A stretch of 64,000 nt of DNA, from the NCBI GenBank assembly GCA_029891345.1, contig CM057006.1, positions 43,747,056 through 43,811,055 on the forward strand, read 5' to 3'. This DNA comes from Dryococelus australis (Eukaryota; Arthropoda; Insecta; Phasmatodea; Phasmatidae). Made by a program: the position numbers and the translations under genes. Below, piece after piece: positions 45,218 to 57,591 of this stretch; positions within the stretch are counted from its first letter, which is position 1, and every line of letters starts with the position of its first letter. Below the pieces are notes generated by a model. That model was not told where the DNA came from, ran no database searches, and saw only the letters and a list, made by a program, of their open reading frames with translations.

Positions 45218-46709
45218 GTGTATAAATTATTTGCATTGCGGTTTGGAGCCGAAACACCACAGCCTATTCACACCTTTAATATTTCCGAGCACTCAATTAA
45301 ATGGATACATAAATCACTTACATGCTCCCATACATAGGCTTATACACTGTAATCGCAAACATGCAGGCTCGTTTGATATTAACACAATTGTTCACAAAAA
45401 TATCATTCACAACACTACACTATACAACTTCCCAGCTGTTTGTTTTATGCCATCTTTAACCCTGCAAAGCAAAATCCGCGAATTACACTTTATTTCCAGC
45501 CAGCACGTGCGTGAAAATGACAAATTGAATTTTATTTGTCGATTATTTTGGGTACGTATGCTTGATATCCCTACCACGGACCTTTGTTTTGACTGAAATG
45601 AAAATGGCGGACAGAGGTTCAAGTGCCCTCAGTCTGGAAACGCTTCCGCTACTCTATGTTTTCTAATAGCTCGTTGGGTTGGCCCTTATTTTCCTCTATG
45701 TTTGGCTATTAGGTAGAATTTGCTCCCAACCATACAACTCTTAAACATAATTATTATAATTTTCACATAGACGTTGTAGTTATTGCTAATAACAATTTGG
45801 TAAAAATGTTGTAATTAAATGCTGTATTTACAAACGGTAACATGGAACTAAATGTGTGTTTAACAATTGATGTTAGAGCATTTATAGGTTGGCTACTCTA
45901 ACTGCACAATCGTGTACTAAAATGCTAATTGTACATACTTCTTTCTTTTAAAAAAGCATTGTCGCTGATATCAATAACTGTTATACCATTTATTCTTAGG
46001 CAATCAGCATTTGAAAATTCAATAAATCTCTACCTTCTCCAGCAACGAACATAACGGAAACAAAACAACTCAACGCCCATGCGCTGACAGTGTATGTCTA
46101 CATCATAATTATATAGGCTATTTAATGAATGATGATAAGAATAATTAAACTTATTTTACTTGTGACTTAGGTATATTTATAAAATATACAGCTTTCTTTA
46201 TTAATGAGCATTATTTTCATTTTTTTTCAATAGTTGGCGAAGTCATTCTACCCTATAATTTAGTGGCCCACAAGATCCCTGTAGAGCTTCGACCCCCTGG
46301 TACTGCGGCTACAGACTACAGCAGAAACCAAAGTTGGGTGGAGTGAGGCAGCATTATCTTTCGTCGGCTAAACAGGCTAAACAGTGTCAAGGCTTCGTTA
46401 TCTGATTCCAAAGCAAGGGGGAAATATTTTGATAAACGTATGAAACACGCGTTTCCTATCAGGTGAAGAACGAAAGATATTCTCTATTCTGAAGAATAGC
46501 TGTAAGTTTATGCCAGTTGTCATCCACACTCCTTAATAACATAAAACACGAACGGATAAAAATACAGACTTAGGGTTTTCACCTACTTACTAAGCGAAAT
46601 AATGGGACTGCAAAAAATGGTCGAATTTTAATTAAACATTCCACGATTTTCTGAGCGCCTCTGAGTAAAATATTGCTCGACTCGCTGTGGCCACTGTAGC
46701 ACTGCGAAC
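45218..46709. other. No gene recognised
   Basis: AT-rich; the 121-codon ORF at 45231-45596 has no recognisable domain. Holds the inverted counterpart of the 41.9-42.1 kb motif at 45583-45715. Confidence 0.45.
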
Positions 46710-46940
46710 TATAGGCTGTTCACAGTAAAGTGAGCACTTTTGGAAGCCCTCTCATGAGTAAATTAAAATATTTTATTGTAGCCTTAGACGTGAACTTCCG
46801 ATTGCTGTGGAATATACAAACTGCGTGTATTACATACGTGGCCATAATTATTTTAAAATTTGGTTAAAGGACAAAAAATGGCTGGAAGGAAAAAGTAACC
46901 AGGGCCTCAAAAGTGCTCACTTTACCGTGAACAGCCTATA
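46710..46940 (+). mobile_element. TATAG-2 element, complete
   Basis: TATAGGCTGTTCACAGTAAA at the left and CTTTACCGTGAACAGCCTAT at the right; GGAAAAAGTAACCAGGGCC is conserved. Confidence 0.85.
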
Positions 46941-47151
46941 TGCAACAGCGCACGGCCGTGATAGGCTACTGGCACCAGCCAGTGGCAGGAGTGCCGCTGA
47001 TCGACTAACCTCGAGCGGCCAAGAAGTTCTGTGCCTGGTAAACAGGATGCTTCCCAGGCGACGCGATTTGATTTGTCTACAGATATTCCTCCCATTTACC
47101 CATAGTGTATTTCTGTGATTAGCGGGAAGAGAACATAAAAGTTAGCGCGTG
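46941..47151. other. Short spacer, no gene
   Basis: The ORF 46807-47118 begins inside TATAG-2 and translates its terminus as KSAHFTVNSLY, an artefact repeated wherever this TIR lies in an ORF. Confidence 0.5.
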
Positions 47152-47453
47152 TATAGGCTATTCACGTATTCACGGTAAAATGAGCACTTTTGAAAGTCCT
47201 GCTTAAGATCTAATTGTACGCACGTTGTGTATTCTTCCGCCTTATGTAAGATTAACATTGCCATGGGCCGCATCACTTTATTCATGTATCGGTCAAGTGA
47301 AACTGTGAAATTATTAGAAAAGTAAATATTTAACAGTTCTTCTCATTTTTACACTTTGATGAATTAGAAGCCACAGAAAGCGAAATAATTAATTTAAGTT
47401 ATCAGAAATGGTTGCCTAACACTTTTTATTCGAAGTTAAGATACGTAACTTGA
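47152..47453 (-). mobile_element. TATAG-1 element, far end missing
   Basis: TATAGGCTATTCACGTATTC then ACGGTAAAATGAGCACTTTT: the TIR has an 8-base internal duplication (ATTCACGT). The sequence then runs in reverse through CTTAAGATCTAATTGTACGC and TATTCTTCCGCCTTATGTAA to about 47453, where the match ends. Confidence 0.75.
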
Positions 47454-47642
47454 ATGCTGCGTCCGCACAACTGGGTTAGTCCAACCGACAACAGAGGTCG
47501 TCGCGTGAGACGACCTGTGAGATACAAGAGGGCTGTATGGATGGACTTGCTGCCATGGCAGTTAATCATCATTATTCCACACGGAGGATTGCCCGCGACT
47601 CAGGATGAACCGAAAGTACAATGTGGAGAATCCTCGCCGATA

Positions 47643-47891
47643 AGGGCTATTCACTGTAAAGTGAGCACTTTTTAATACTACCCCCCCCCCCCGAAGAGGC
47701 ATTAACAACTAATAAAATTGTTTTATTGCAGCTTCGGACGTTAACTTTCAGGATTGGTGGAATGCATAGACTGTGTTTATTATTCACGTGGCAATGTTTG
47801 TATTAAGAAATGGCGGAAAAATAAATATTGGCGCAAAGGATAAAAATTAGCAGGGCCTTAAAAGTGTTCACTTTACCGTGCATAGCTTATA
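47643..47891 (+). mobile_element. TATAG-2 element with poly-C insertion
   Basis: AGGGCTATTCACTGTAAAGT at the left and CACTTTACCGTGCATAGCTT at the right; a C12 run at about 47681 sits in the interior. Confidence 0.75.
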
Positions 47892-48150
47892 ATCGTTTAC
47901 ATCCGTACCAGGAACTTGGGGAAAACGACTTTTCTAAGCGCATTGGTTTATGCAGCTGGTACCCGAGCAATGACCGTGATTTCCATCGTAGCATTTTGTG
48001 CACTGATGAGGCCACATTCAAGAGTAATTGTGACGTTAACATCTATAGTACCCATTACTGGTCTGCATCCAACCCACATTGGCTGCGTCAAGTGGATGAC
48101 TAGCATGTGTGGGGCCTTAATACTTGGCGTGGCCTTCTCGGTGCAGCTTA
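47891..48150 (+). pseudogene. DDE transposase fragment (mariner/Tc1-type)
   Basis: Reads NRLHPYQELGENDF and CTDEATFKSNCDVN (first catalytic Asp, codon 48005-48007), YWSASNPHWLRQV, a TAG stop at 48101-48103, then HVWGLNTW in the same frame. This is the block around the first Asp of an insect transposase family whose usual motif is TDEATF...NLHN.HYW....PRWLRQV (recalled from memory). The N-terminal DNA-binding part and the second Asp/Glu are absent. It starts exactly where a TATAG-2 copy ends. It is not evidence that this transposase moves TATAG elements. Confidence 0.7.
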
Positions 48151-49998
48151 TGCACCATGGGGTTTGTTTTCCGTTTGCCCATGTTTGTGTTTATTAATTA
48201 TTGAACCCACCGCAGTAAAGCTAATGCTGAGAGTTTTCCCAGTCTCGCAATAGCTCGCGCCTTGTTTATGCAGTACGTCACGTTGAGACACTGGAAGTTC
48301 CCCCCGCTTCCGCCCGATACTGACTGAACTACCACACACTGCAGCGCCAATGCTGGCTGAGGAGTAGATATCCCGTTCTGCAGGCAGAGAAGCCTGACCT
48401 TGTCCATAAAGCGATCAACAAATCACGAAGGTAGTATATCAGTCATGTACGAATACTTGCTTGGGCGTTCGATCTACAGTCTGCTGAACATTTTACATTA
48501 TCATAACCATACTCTTAATTCAAAATGTGCATTTGTTTGTCATTATCACGTATATAGGGCACATCTCACCTTCGAGCGTTCTCCCGTACTGCAATACCAT
48601 CACATTGAGTTGGTGTACCAATACTTTTTGTGCCTACTGTATATGTACCCGAAGTGATAGCAGGTGGTATGAGTAGTTCACGAGACTGGTATCACTGGTG
48701 CTGTATGACTGATGTAGAGAAATTGACTATATTTTATTAATGGGATTTATTTAATAATTTGATTGGTCATTGTTACGCGATATTAAGCAGCAATGGCCAA
48801 TTGCGGAAATTAACCGTTGCCTTCGCACTTATTACTGTGATGTAGTAAGTGATAGTACATTATGAAAGATGTAGCTATTTTAGCAGTATTTTAAATACTT
48901 TAAATAATTAAATTCAGCTCTTTTTAGTACTTTAATCCCCTCGCCCGCTTGTCAACGTCCCGGCTGTTTTAACACTACCAATTATACACCTCGCGGTTTC
49001 CTCCAGTTGCCACTATAACGTTGGCAAAATTCACCCATGTCGCTGAACGTTTTGCAGTACCATACACGCCACAAAAACTAAAATACAGAATTCCGCTCAT
49101 ACAGCTGCGTTTAATTTCCTGTGGCGCTTAAGTAAAATATTGTAATAATAACGCAGGAAATAATTTTTATAATTGATTTTACGTGCATCCATTTGTTACA
49201 AACATTTGCGACTGAAACTGACGTAAATGAAGTGAATTATAAAATTGATATGAGACTTTATTACTATGATTTTCTTACAATCGTGGCAAACATTATTACG
49301 ATCTTTCTTGTAAGAAGATTTTCTTGCAAATTCTGCTTTCCGAAGCATTCAGAACGGAAATGCGCTTAAATTTTGCTAAGAATGCGGACTCGCGATTATT
49401 TTTTTTACATTTAGAAAATAATATTTTAGTAAAATATGTTATAATGTTGCAAAAAAATATACATTCTTCTTTCATATACAGCATAAATCACACTTTTCTG
49501 ACAATTTTCATGGCGTCTGTACTACTTTCTAATGAGTTCTTCGCGTTGTATAGTTGGGTGCAGTGCTACATAGGCATTTGCTGTACTTCAACCTTAAAGT
49601 AGGACGACCAGGCGTCCTGCTTTTCACAGGACAGTCCTTTTTTCTAAAGCGTTGTCCTGCGGAATGCGAAATGCCAAATAAAGATATGATATTTCGTTCT
49701 TTAGCCAAGTATCTTGCGAAACTTCCTGTTTTTATACATAAATTACAAATGAAAATTTTATATTATTTACACATGCAGGGAGTTTCATTAACATTTTTTT
49801 TTTACAAAATAGTACTTTGATGCGTGCCATTCATTGAAATGAAACTTTTTTTTCACAGAAATATAAGTATTAAATGTTTCTATTAGTTTCTGTTAACTTA
49901 CAATTGAATAGTAATAATGATTTTAAATTACATCGAGATACTTCTCGGGTATACTCTTTTCAATTATTCAATCGCATTAGATTGTATTTACATCACTA
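48151..49998. other. No gene recognised
   Basis: AT-rich. Around 49600-49670, GTCCTGCTTTTCACAGGACA with repeated GTCCTG and a short self-complementary core could be an element end. The ORF over it has no domain I can defend. Confidence 0.45.
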
Positions 49999-50275
49999 AA
50001 GGTTATTCACGATAAAGTGAGCACTTTTGAAATCAACCTTGGAAAAAAATCACTGGCCCTACCTACATATATTTTAACGGGCGCGACGAGTGACATGTGT
50101 CCAGTAAAGTTGGTAACGACAAAGGGGAAAGTAGTTCCATATATTAACGTCCAACAGAAAGTGTTAGGTAAACATTTGTGATAACTTTTATTTCTCTCTC
50201 TCTTTCTGTACTTTTTAATGCATCGAAGTGTAAAAATGAGCAAATTTGTACAATATTTACTTTTATAATAATTTC

Positions 50276-52194
50276 TGACCTTGCTGCGTTTCAAACCAAG
50301 GGTGTGGCAAGGCAGGATTTGCATAAAACCTAGCAAAACCAATCAGAACACTAATAATGGCAAAAGCCATGCAAAAGTCATTTTTCTATTCATTGTAAGG
50401 GTAGTTAAATGTTTGAAACGATTTTTAATAGAAACAAAGAAGTGTAGTCGTTATTTTTTTAATTTTAAGTACGTCTTTCAATTTTTCTTGTCATTCACAT
50501 TTCACAAATATTACCCTGGAAAACTTCTTTGGTTAGCTTTCTTACATTTCATATTGAAGGGTAACATTATTATTTTCTTTTTTATATATGACAATTTTAT
50601 ACTAAAAAAAAAAAAATTTACATAAAACCCAAGTTGCCAAAATATAGAATAAAATGCAACCAAATTCAGGTACCAAAACTTTCGCTGGTATTAAGATAAT
50701 ACTTATAAAGGTTATATTTATGCTCCTTACTGGCCATATTGATAAGTAAATACAAACTGTAAAAGGCCATCACAAAATATCTTGAGCAGGTGACCCCAAA
50801 TTACCAAAGTTACAAATGGCTGCTATATTTCTGTCGCACCTACATTTACCATTGACACTATTACATCATTATTAATTTCTACACCAGGAAAGACCTCTTT
50901 TGGTAACACATTATTGGTCATCGAATGATAGTTATGTTCTGTTTTACTCGTGATCCCAAGTGGATGGGAGCAACTGCTAAGCAATGCCAGCCCCTTAACT
51001 CCAGCGAGTAAAATTGATTTTTGGAACAAGCCCTAAACTTAGTAAAGTTTCTCTTAAAAATGCCACAAAAACAAGGAGTTTTGCATTGCTCCTACTTAAC
51101 ACCAAAGGCTGAGACCATATTCAACGACTATTGGCAAATGTTTACAAAAGTTTACAAATGTTTTTATCAAGGTTTGCAATAGTTTACAAGTGTTTGAAAA
51201 TGTTTACAAGTGGTTGCAAACGTTTACCCGTGGTTCTTAGTGGTTACCACCAGTTACGTCTTGGTAACGACATAGCCACTAATACTTGGTTACAAAAGGT
51301 AACAGTATTGGATTTTTGGCAAAAAGGCCAACATTTCGCAAAATTTAAAACTTTGAATTATTTTCCGGCCATCATGTTCCCTGCCTAACGTCAAAGTGAC
51401 GTAAGTGACCTGTTCGCTATAGGAGCCTACATTGGTGGTTCAAATAAAGTGCTACTTATCTCGTGGTAGAAACTTGCCCCCTCGAGGTCGTTGAACTGAC
51501 CCTGAGAGCAGCGCATGCCGGCATTAAATACACTGCTCTGCCCTCTTGCTCTACCAATCAAATTAATTTTCCCCTCAAAAAGCCGTTTTTCTAAGAAATC
51601 GTGGGGTTTTCAATTACTCCTGGGAGGGTTCAAGCGATTCCCTTAGGAGGCATAACACAATGAAATTTAAAACACCCAATTAGATTACAAATACACCCTC
51701 AACTTCCGTCCTCTTGACCAAGATGCCGGAGATAACGCAACGAACCATCCCAAGCTGGTTACCAAGCTTGTCGTCGACTGTGCTGCACTCCCACGACGAA
51801 TCACTGAAACATCAGTCCGCTGCACACTTCTTTGCCAGGCCTTATTGTTGCAGCACGTGAAATATAGGTACGGACATTTACAGTTATTTTCCCGGCGCCT
51901 CAGATATTTTAAAGTATTCAGTAGTGACGTGAAGCTGGTAAGAACATCAGAGTTTTATTCTATTTGTGTTTCAAGCCTCATAGGAAAGTTTTAAACCTCG
52001 AAACAACGCGTGAGAAAGTTCGTGCGTAATGGGTCGTACGCTGCACAATTCAACATGTTACCAGGCGGACACAGTAAGTACTTTTCTAGGGCATGTGCTA
52101 CGTGGTCACAACCCACTAGTTTTAACAGTGTTTTTACTTTGTTTTGCAAGTTGAGAATTATTTACAGACAAGCGGTGATGGGTCGCCCATCACA
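50276..52194. mobile_element. 1.9-kb insertion with TG...CA ends and 6-bp target duplication
   Basis: Starts TGACCTTGCTGCG and ends CGCCCATCACA, flanked by AATTTC on both sides. TG...CA with a short duplication fits a solo LTR, though 1919 bp is long for one. There is no gag/pol-like ORF and no obvious internal primer-binding site, so an LTR pair was not found. The last 20 bp form a perfect hairpin, GTGATGGG-TCG-CCCATCAC, which is unusual for an LTR end. Confidence 0.5.
51130..51300. repeat. GTTTACAAGTG minisatellite within the insertion
   Basis: GTTTACAAATG or GTTTACAAGTG variants recur about every 10-24 bp (for example at about 51139, 51149, 51182 and 51200), drifting to GGTTACCA toward 51250. 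Confidence 0.6.
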
Positions 52195-52350
52195 AATTTC
52201 ACAGTTTCACTTCACCGACGCATGGATAAACTGATGAGGCCCATGGCAAAGTTAATTTTACATAAGACGGAAAAACACACATTGTGTATACAAGTAGATG
52301 TTAAGCAGGACTTTTAAAAGTGAACATTTTTACCGTGAATATACTGTATA

Positions 52351-53150
52351 ATGCTTGAATGTTAACCACAACCCTTTTACAATAAATCTCATTTCTTATG
52401 TGAAGTGTCCTACTTCATGTATTAAAATATGTGGTCATCCTAGCTTAAAGGCGCACACTTAAGATGCGTAGAACTCTCAACTCTTAATTTCTACGTGAAG
52501 AGATTAAATGAGCCTACAAACGGGTGGAAATAAAAGTCATCCGTCGACTACAGAGGCGAAGCTCCAAGTGTCCGTCAGCACTGCTAGACGATAAAATCAC
52601 GCCATTGTGCCCCTCGAACCAGCGAGCACGCGGCGAACGAAAATAACGGTTTTTGTCTGGCTGGGTCTTTGGGGATTAGTTCCCCTGGAGAGGGGGGGGG
52701 GGGGAGGGGGTCGTGTTCTGGCGAACGCGAGTTTGAAATCGCACCACACCGCCGTGGACGGCCAAAAATAAATCCCTGGGGGGGGGGGGGGGAGGCGATC
52801 TTCCAGCGCTCCATTGTTAAGAGCACGATGTGCGGGGGAGTGTTTTAGGGGGGGTTAGTACCCCCCACCCCAACTCTCTCCATCCAGGAGGGCATAACGT
52901 GCAGTTCGACTCTATATTTGAGCCAAGCGAGGGTCTGCTTGTGGCTTCTGGATGCAGCTGCCGATTGGCGTCCATATTTGGCTGTGGACGCTGCTTGTAA
53001 TAGCGACGGCGCCCCACAGCGTGTTGCAATCCGTCAGTAGCGTTGGATATACAGAATGATTTATAATGAGAGAAACTAATTTGTGAGGTTGTTCATCACG
53101 TAAAAAAAAAACAAAAAAAAAAAACCTGGGTATCTGTAATTGTGCGTGTG
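52351..53150. other. No gene recognised; poly-G runs
   Basis: G-rich runs at about 52691-52710 and 52779-52792. Three overlapping minus-strand ORFs of 70-82 codons have no conserved motif. Confidence 0.5.
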
Positions 53151-53578
53151 TATAGTCCATTCACAGGTACTTACCGTTTTTCTGAAGCCTTGCTAAAAGC
53201 ACACTTTCGTGATATTCCTCCTCCTCGTGCAAACAAAGATTAACCAAGTCTAGAAAATTACAACGAAGGGACCACGCACTGCATTCGTGTGCACCCAGTT
53301 TAATGATATTTTTCACAACAATTTCTTACTAGGCATTACCAACACACCCATTTCTCTCTGATTTTATTCATTTTAATTATAAATGAAATATTATAATTTA
53401 TCGTTAAGATATAAATTAAAGTTCAATTTAATAAATAAAGTAAGACACACTTATGTTAACAGAAGTGCAAAACGCTTGTGATACATGGGGTATTTAGGAA
53501 ACAACTAAACGTGTCATTTGTTGGGTAATTTTCAAAGGTTTGATTCAAGATGCGTGAGGAAACCTCTAATAGGCTATA
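53151..53578 (+). mobile_element. TATAG-3 element, complete
   Basis: TATAGTCCATTCACAGGTAC at the left and GAAACCTCTAATAGGCTATA at the right. Confidence 0.8.
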
Positions 53579-53594
53579 CATAGGCATATACATA

Positions 53595-53816
53595 TATAGG
53601 CTGTTCACGGGTAAAGTGAGTACTTTTGAGGCCCTAGTTACTCTTTTTTATCCTTTAACTACCTTTAAAATAAATATTACAATGCAAATAATAAACCCAG
53701 TGTATAGATTCCACCGCACTCGGAAATTAACGTCTAAGGCTAAAATAAAATATATTTGACTATTATTTCAAATGAGAGGGCTTTCAAAAGTGCTCACTTT
53801 ACCGTAAATAGCCTAT
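53595..53816 (-). mobile_element. TATAG-2 element, complete
   Basis: TATAGGCTGTTCACGGGTAA at the left and CACTTTACCGTAAATAGCCT at the right. It lies 16 bp from TATAG-3. Confidence 0.8.
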
Positions 53817-53867
53817 ACATACGTACATACATACATTCATTGAGGGGGGGGGGGGTCTGTGACGGTG

Positions 53868-54075
53868 TTGGTTGTCAGGCAATCGTCCTCTCACCAAAGC
53901 GAACCGGGTTCGATTCACTTAGAGGTCACCAGCATTTTCGCGTGTTGGAGAACGTGTCGGACATTGCCGACGAGATTTGATTTCTCGGGGTTATTCAGTT
54001 TCCTCCACCTCTACGTTCCGCCTCTGCTCCATCTTTACCTCATTTCACCCTCGCCGAAGCTGAAGAAAGACCTTT
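53868..54075 (+). repeat. SINE S-related copy with degraded head
   Basis: CACCAAAGCGAACCGGGTTC with GATTCAC is the T-arm region (B box GGTTCGATTC). The body runs CGGACATTGCCGACGAGATT, CGCCTCTGCTCCAT, TTCACCCTCGCCGAAGCTGA. Diverged from other S copies. A G12 run at about 53843 precedes it. Confidence 0.6.
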
Positions 54076-54134
54076 CTTTCAGGCGACCACCGAAACGTCT
54101 CGCCCCAACTCATGCGTCCGTGGTGTCCAAAAAC

Positions 54135-54305
54135 TTTTTTAATCGAACCTTTAAAAAAATCACACCATTCATGACGTGTTTAGTTCTTTACTTAATATAC
54201 GTATGTCACGTGTGACAGCGTTTTATGCTTATTTTAACATAAAATTGACTTATTTTTGGTTAAATTGAATTTCTATTTACATTTGATGTGTATATATACA
54301 TTGCA
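54135..54305 (-). mobile_element. TATAG-3 fragment
   Basis: AATCGAACCTTTAAAAAAAT, ATGACGTGTTTAGTTCTTTA and TAACATAAAATTGACTTATT, the end half of TATAG-3 in reverse. Confidence 0.65.
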
Positions 54306-55318
54306 ATATTTCAAACGGTGAATGGAGAACTGGCGCTGCTTACAGTGTTGGCAGTACATGAAAAAAAAAAAAGACGACAAAAGTAAATAAACGTACGTAT
54401 ATCCGTTTTGGGCTTGCTAACGGTGATATGCGTAGCCAAGGTGTGTGCGTGTGATGACTGGTGACGTACAGTGAGGAGAATGTGTGGACGTTGCGTCATC
54501 ATAGGCGAATCAGTGGCCAATGCGTATTAGTATGGGGCACAGAGTACAGAAGGTATAGAGGGGAAACTACCATGCTTACAATTCAGACCACGATACTAGC
54601 GCTATCTCTGTTTCGGGAACGAAACTGCAAGCGCCATTGATTGCGACAATCGATTAGTTGTATTCGCGAGGTATTTCGATCCACCTGTTTTGATCGTTTT
54701 CAAAATTGATAGCTTCATATTTCTACTAGTAAACGGAAAATAATTATTAGAATCATTATGTCGGGCGTGATAAATATATATAGGGAGAGGGAAAGGAAGA
54801 CTATCATAAGCATTGACACTTTTACACATTATTACATAGCAACTATCTTTCTTGCCTGTCTTAAAAACTCGAGTGCACACAATTATTATAATGCTTCTGC
54901 ATAACGATGAAATATCAATTTAACTATGTACACCTAGTTTTTACCTAAGAAGAAAAACCCAAATATTAATGTTTACGTCTGTAGTTGTGTGAACAGCAGA
55001 CTCATTTTTATTTTATATCCTTTGCAGCCATGGACGACGATGTAGAATTTAATTAGTCCTGAGAAAAACAGGAACAAAATGCCGTATCTTCGCTGTTTTC
55101 TCCCTACTCACTACTCAAAATCTTAAAACAGAAATGTTTTCAATACTAACTACTCTGGAACACATGTTTTCACTACACTCATAAAATATAAAACCATTTA
55201 CAGTAACGGCCATTCTGCCATGATACAAAAAAAAATGGAGTTTTTTTTTTCGCTGGACACTAACGCCATCTAACTTTCGGGGACACAACTTCTTGAGTTC
55301 ACACGGAATCAGTCTGCC
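54306..55318. other. No gene recognised
   Basis: AT-rich; an A14 run at about 54360. Short ORFs only. Confidence 0.5.
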
Positions 55319-55693
55319 TATAGGTTGTTCACGGTAAAATGAGCACTTTTGAAAGCCTTGCTTAAGATCTATTTGTATGTACAGTGTGTATTCTTACACC
55401 ATGTATACAGTTAACGTTATCATGGGCCTGATCACTTAATTCGTGAGTCGGCCAAGGGCAGTTGTAACATTTTTTTTTATTTTAGAAAAGTATATATTTT
55501 ACAGATGATTTTTATTCTTACAGTTTATATATATATATACAACGATAACATATAGAACTACTTTCTCTCTGTCGTTGCCAACTTTACTGGGCGCTTGACA
55601 GTCAGTTTGCCTGTTAAAATGTACGCAGCTAGGGGCAGTGACATTTTTCAAAGGTTGATTTCAGAAATGCTCACTTTACCGTGAACAGCCTTT
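55319..55693 (-). mobile_element. TATAG-1 element, full length, inverted
   Basis: TATAGGTTGTTCACGGTAAA to CTCACTTTACCGTGAACAGC; a TATATATATATA run replaces part of the interior. Confidence 0.8.
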
Positions 55694-56009
55694 ATCTGAG
55701 TTTTCTCTCCGCCTGGTATGGGGAGTGACGTGGGAGCCCATTTGTCATTGGTTTATAATGTGTTACTGGAGGCCGCCATCTTGGTTGTAGAGTTGCCTGC
55801 TAGGAGCGCTGGTGTCGCTCTCATTCGAATTAGCTCTGGCTGGAGTTGGCCGCTAGGGGCGCTGCTTATTTTAGAACTCAAAATACCATCTAGAATGGAA
55901 GCGTAAAGAAATGGAGCGACATTCATCTGTAAAAAAAAAAACGACGTGGCATTAATCTACAGACTCGCTAATCGCCAGTGTAATCGCGCGTAATAGAAGT
56001 GTCTTAAAA

Positions 56010-56040
<31 letters not shown>

Positions 56041-56237
56041 CACACAAGGGGGAAAATCACACATTCAGCCGGACAAAAATAGCTAAGCGTTAACAGTTTC
56101 ATTGTACTTCGTTGATATAAATTTTCAAACAGCTGTTTTACAAAATACATGCGTCAGAAAGATGCAAAAATACTTCAAGGGCACTGCATGGAATCAAGCT
56201 GCGGACTTTCCGCCAGTAAAATGATACGGTCACTGAC
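55694..56237. repeat. Spacer with poly-A/CA microsatellite
   Basis: A21 (56006-56026) runs into (CA)n at 56027-56046. The 62-codon ORF at 55718-55906 has no known motif. Otherwise nothing is recognised. Confidence 0.6.
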
Positions 56238-56503
56238 GACTGTTCACGATAAAGTGAGCACGTTAGAAACGAACCTTAGAAAAAAGTCACTGCTCTTGCA
56301 TGCATGTATATTAATGGGCGCACTGAGTCACATTCTCCCGGTAAAGTTGGTAACGATGGATGGAAAATAGTTACAGATCTTAACGCAGAATAAAAAGTGT
56401 TAGATAACCATTTGTGATAACTTAAAATTATTTCTTTCGCGTTCTGTTTTTTTAATGCACGGAAGTGTAAAAATGAGCATTTTGTAAAGTATTTACTTTT
56501 AGT
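56238..56503 (+). mobile_element. TATAG-1 element, right part missing
   Basis: GACTGTTCACGATAAAGTGA at the left; the match ends at AGTATTTACTTTTAGTCCCA. The right TIR is absent. Confidence 0.75.
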
Positions 56504-57292
56504 CCCATAGGTATACGCCGTACGACGACGCCAGTTCAGAGTCTTGCGCTTAGTGGTGATGGCGCACTTGAGACGTGTGGCATAATCGCTCTTATGGATC
56601 TCACGCTTCTCGGCCTCGAACGCCGAAAATAGATCCAGGTAGGCGGAAGCCTATTAAATAATGCAATGTTGAAAATAGATTTCGCTATTATGTAAAATTA
56701 TATTTGTTTTTGATTGTCGGGCCAGCATACAAATACGGTTCGTTCGTTTCTCCTCGTCGTTTTCTTCTGGACGTGTTCACGTTTTGTTTGTTTTGTTTGG
56801 CTGTGGCGGAAGGATATGTAGTGAGTATACCGAAAGTACAACTTTAGCAAGGCTTCAAGTTGGAAGTAAGCCCCAACAAGCTATAAACACTGGTTCGAAT
56901 ACTGACATTTGAATACGATTAAGCTAATAATTATAACATAATTACTTTCGTAACAATTTCGCTGCATCGCTTAAACGATACAAGCATACAGTCATTAGGA
57001 TTGTTTTAATTTATGTATTCTTCCATGTAGTGTAACAGTAGCAACTGGTTTTGTAATAATGATATGTCAACATGCATGGTACATGGAAATTAAATACTAA
57101 AATGTAGAGATTTTGTTTTGATTACGGCTTTCAGGTTAATTGGTCCCGCGTTGTACAAACATTCGTGCGCCGAGCGAAAATATTTGAGGGCACAGTATTA
57201 TCTTAAGTTCAGAGCTATAGGGCAGCAAATTTTATGCGTGCCGTTTAAAACCGGGCAGTGTTAATCGGAAAGTTTATCTGATAACTAACTCG
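56504..57292. other. No gene recognised
   Basis: 56800-56895 (GGCGGAAGGATATG, TTTAGCAAGGCTTCAAGTTG) resembles a TATAG-3/4 end but is short. The rest is AT-rich unique sequence. Confidence 0.4.
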
Positions 57293-57532
57293 TATAGGCT
57301 GTTCACGGTAACGTGAGAACTTTTAAAGGTCATTCTTAAAAGTTCCCTTCAGCTTGTTTCTATCATGTTGTTAATATTTAGTATAAAAGTTACCATGTGA
57401 CTAATAAACACAGTATATACATTTAATAACTCTCAAAAGTTATCGTCTAACGCCACAATTAAAACTGTTTTTTTTTGTTATGTCTGCTGGGAGGGCATTA
57501 AAAAGTGCTCACTTTACCGTGGATAGCATATA
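57293..57532 (-). mobile_element. TATAG-2 element, complete
   Basis: TATAGGCTGTTCACGGTAAC at the left and CTCACTTTACCGTGGATAGC at the right. Confidence 0.8.
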
Positions 57533-57591
57533 CAATGTTGCATGAGTTACAGAGCACAGGAGTTAATGGCTCGCAATGTATTATTGTCAGA

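Larger units (their letters stand above)
49999..52350 (+). mobile_element. TATAG-1 element split by a 1.9-kb insertion
   Basis: The left part 49999-50275 ends at TTATAATAATTTC; the right part 52195-52350 resumes at AATTTCACAGTTTCACTTCA. In uninterrupted copies this reads TTATAATAATTTCACAGTTT, so AATTTC is duplicated (50270-50275 and 52195-52200). Confidence 0.8.

Noticed and set aside
46807-47118. ORFs containing KSAHFTVNSLY (also at 36272 and 53756)
   Set aside because: The peptide is the translated terminal repeat of TATAG elements (AAAAGTGCTCACTTTACCGT...), not a conserved protein.
48198-48407. 69-codon minus-strand ORF next to the transposase fragment
   Set aside because: No alignment to transposase motifs and opposite orientation; probably chance.
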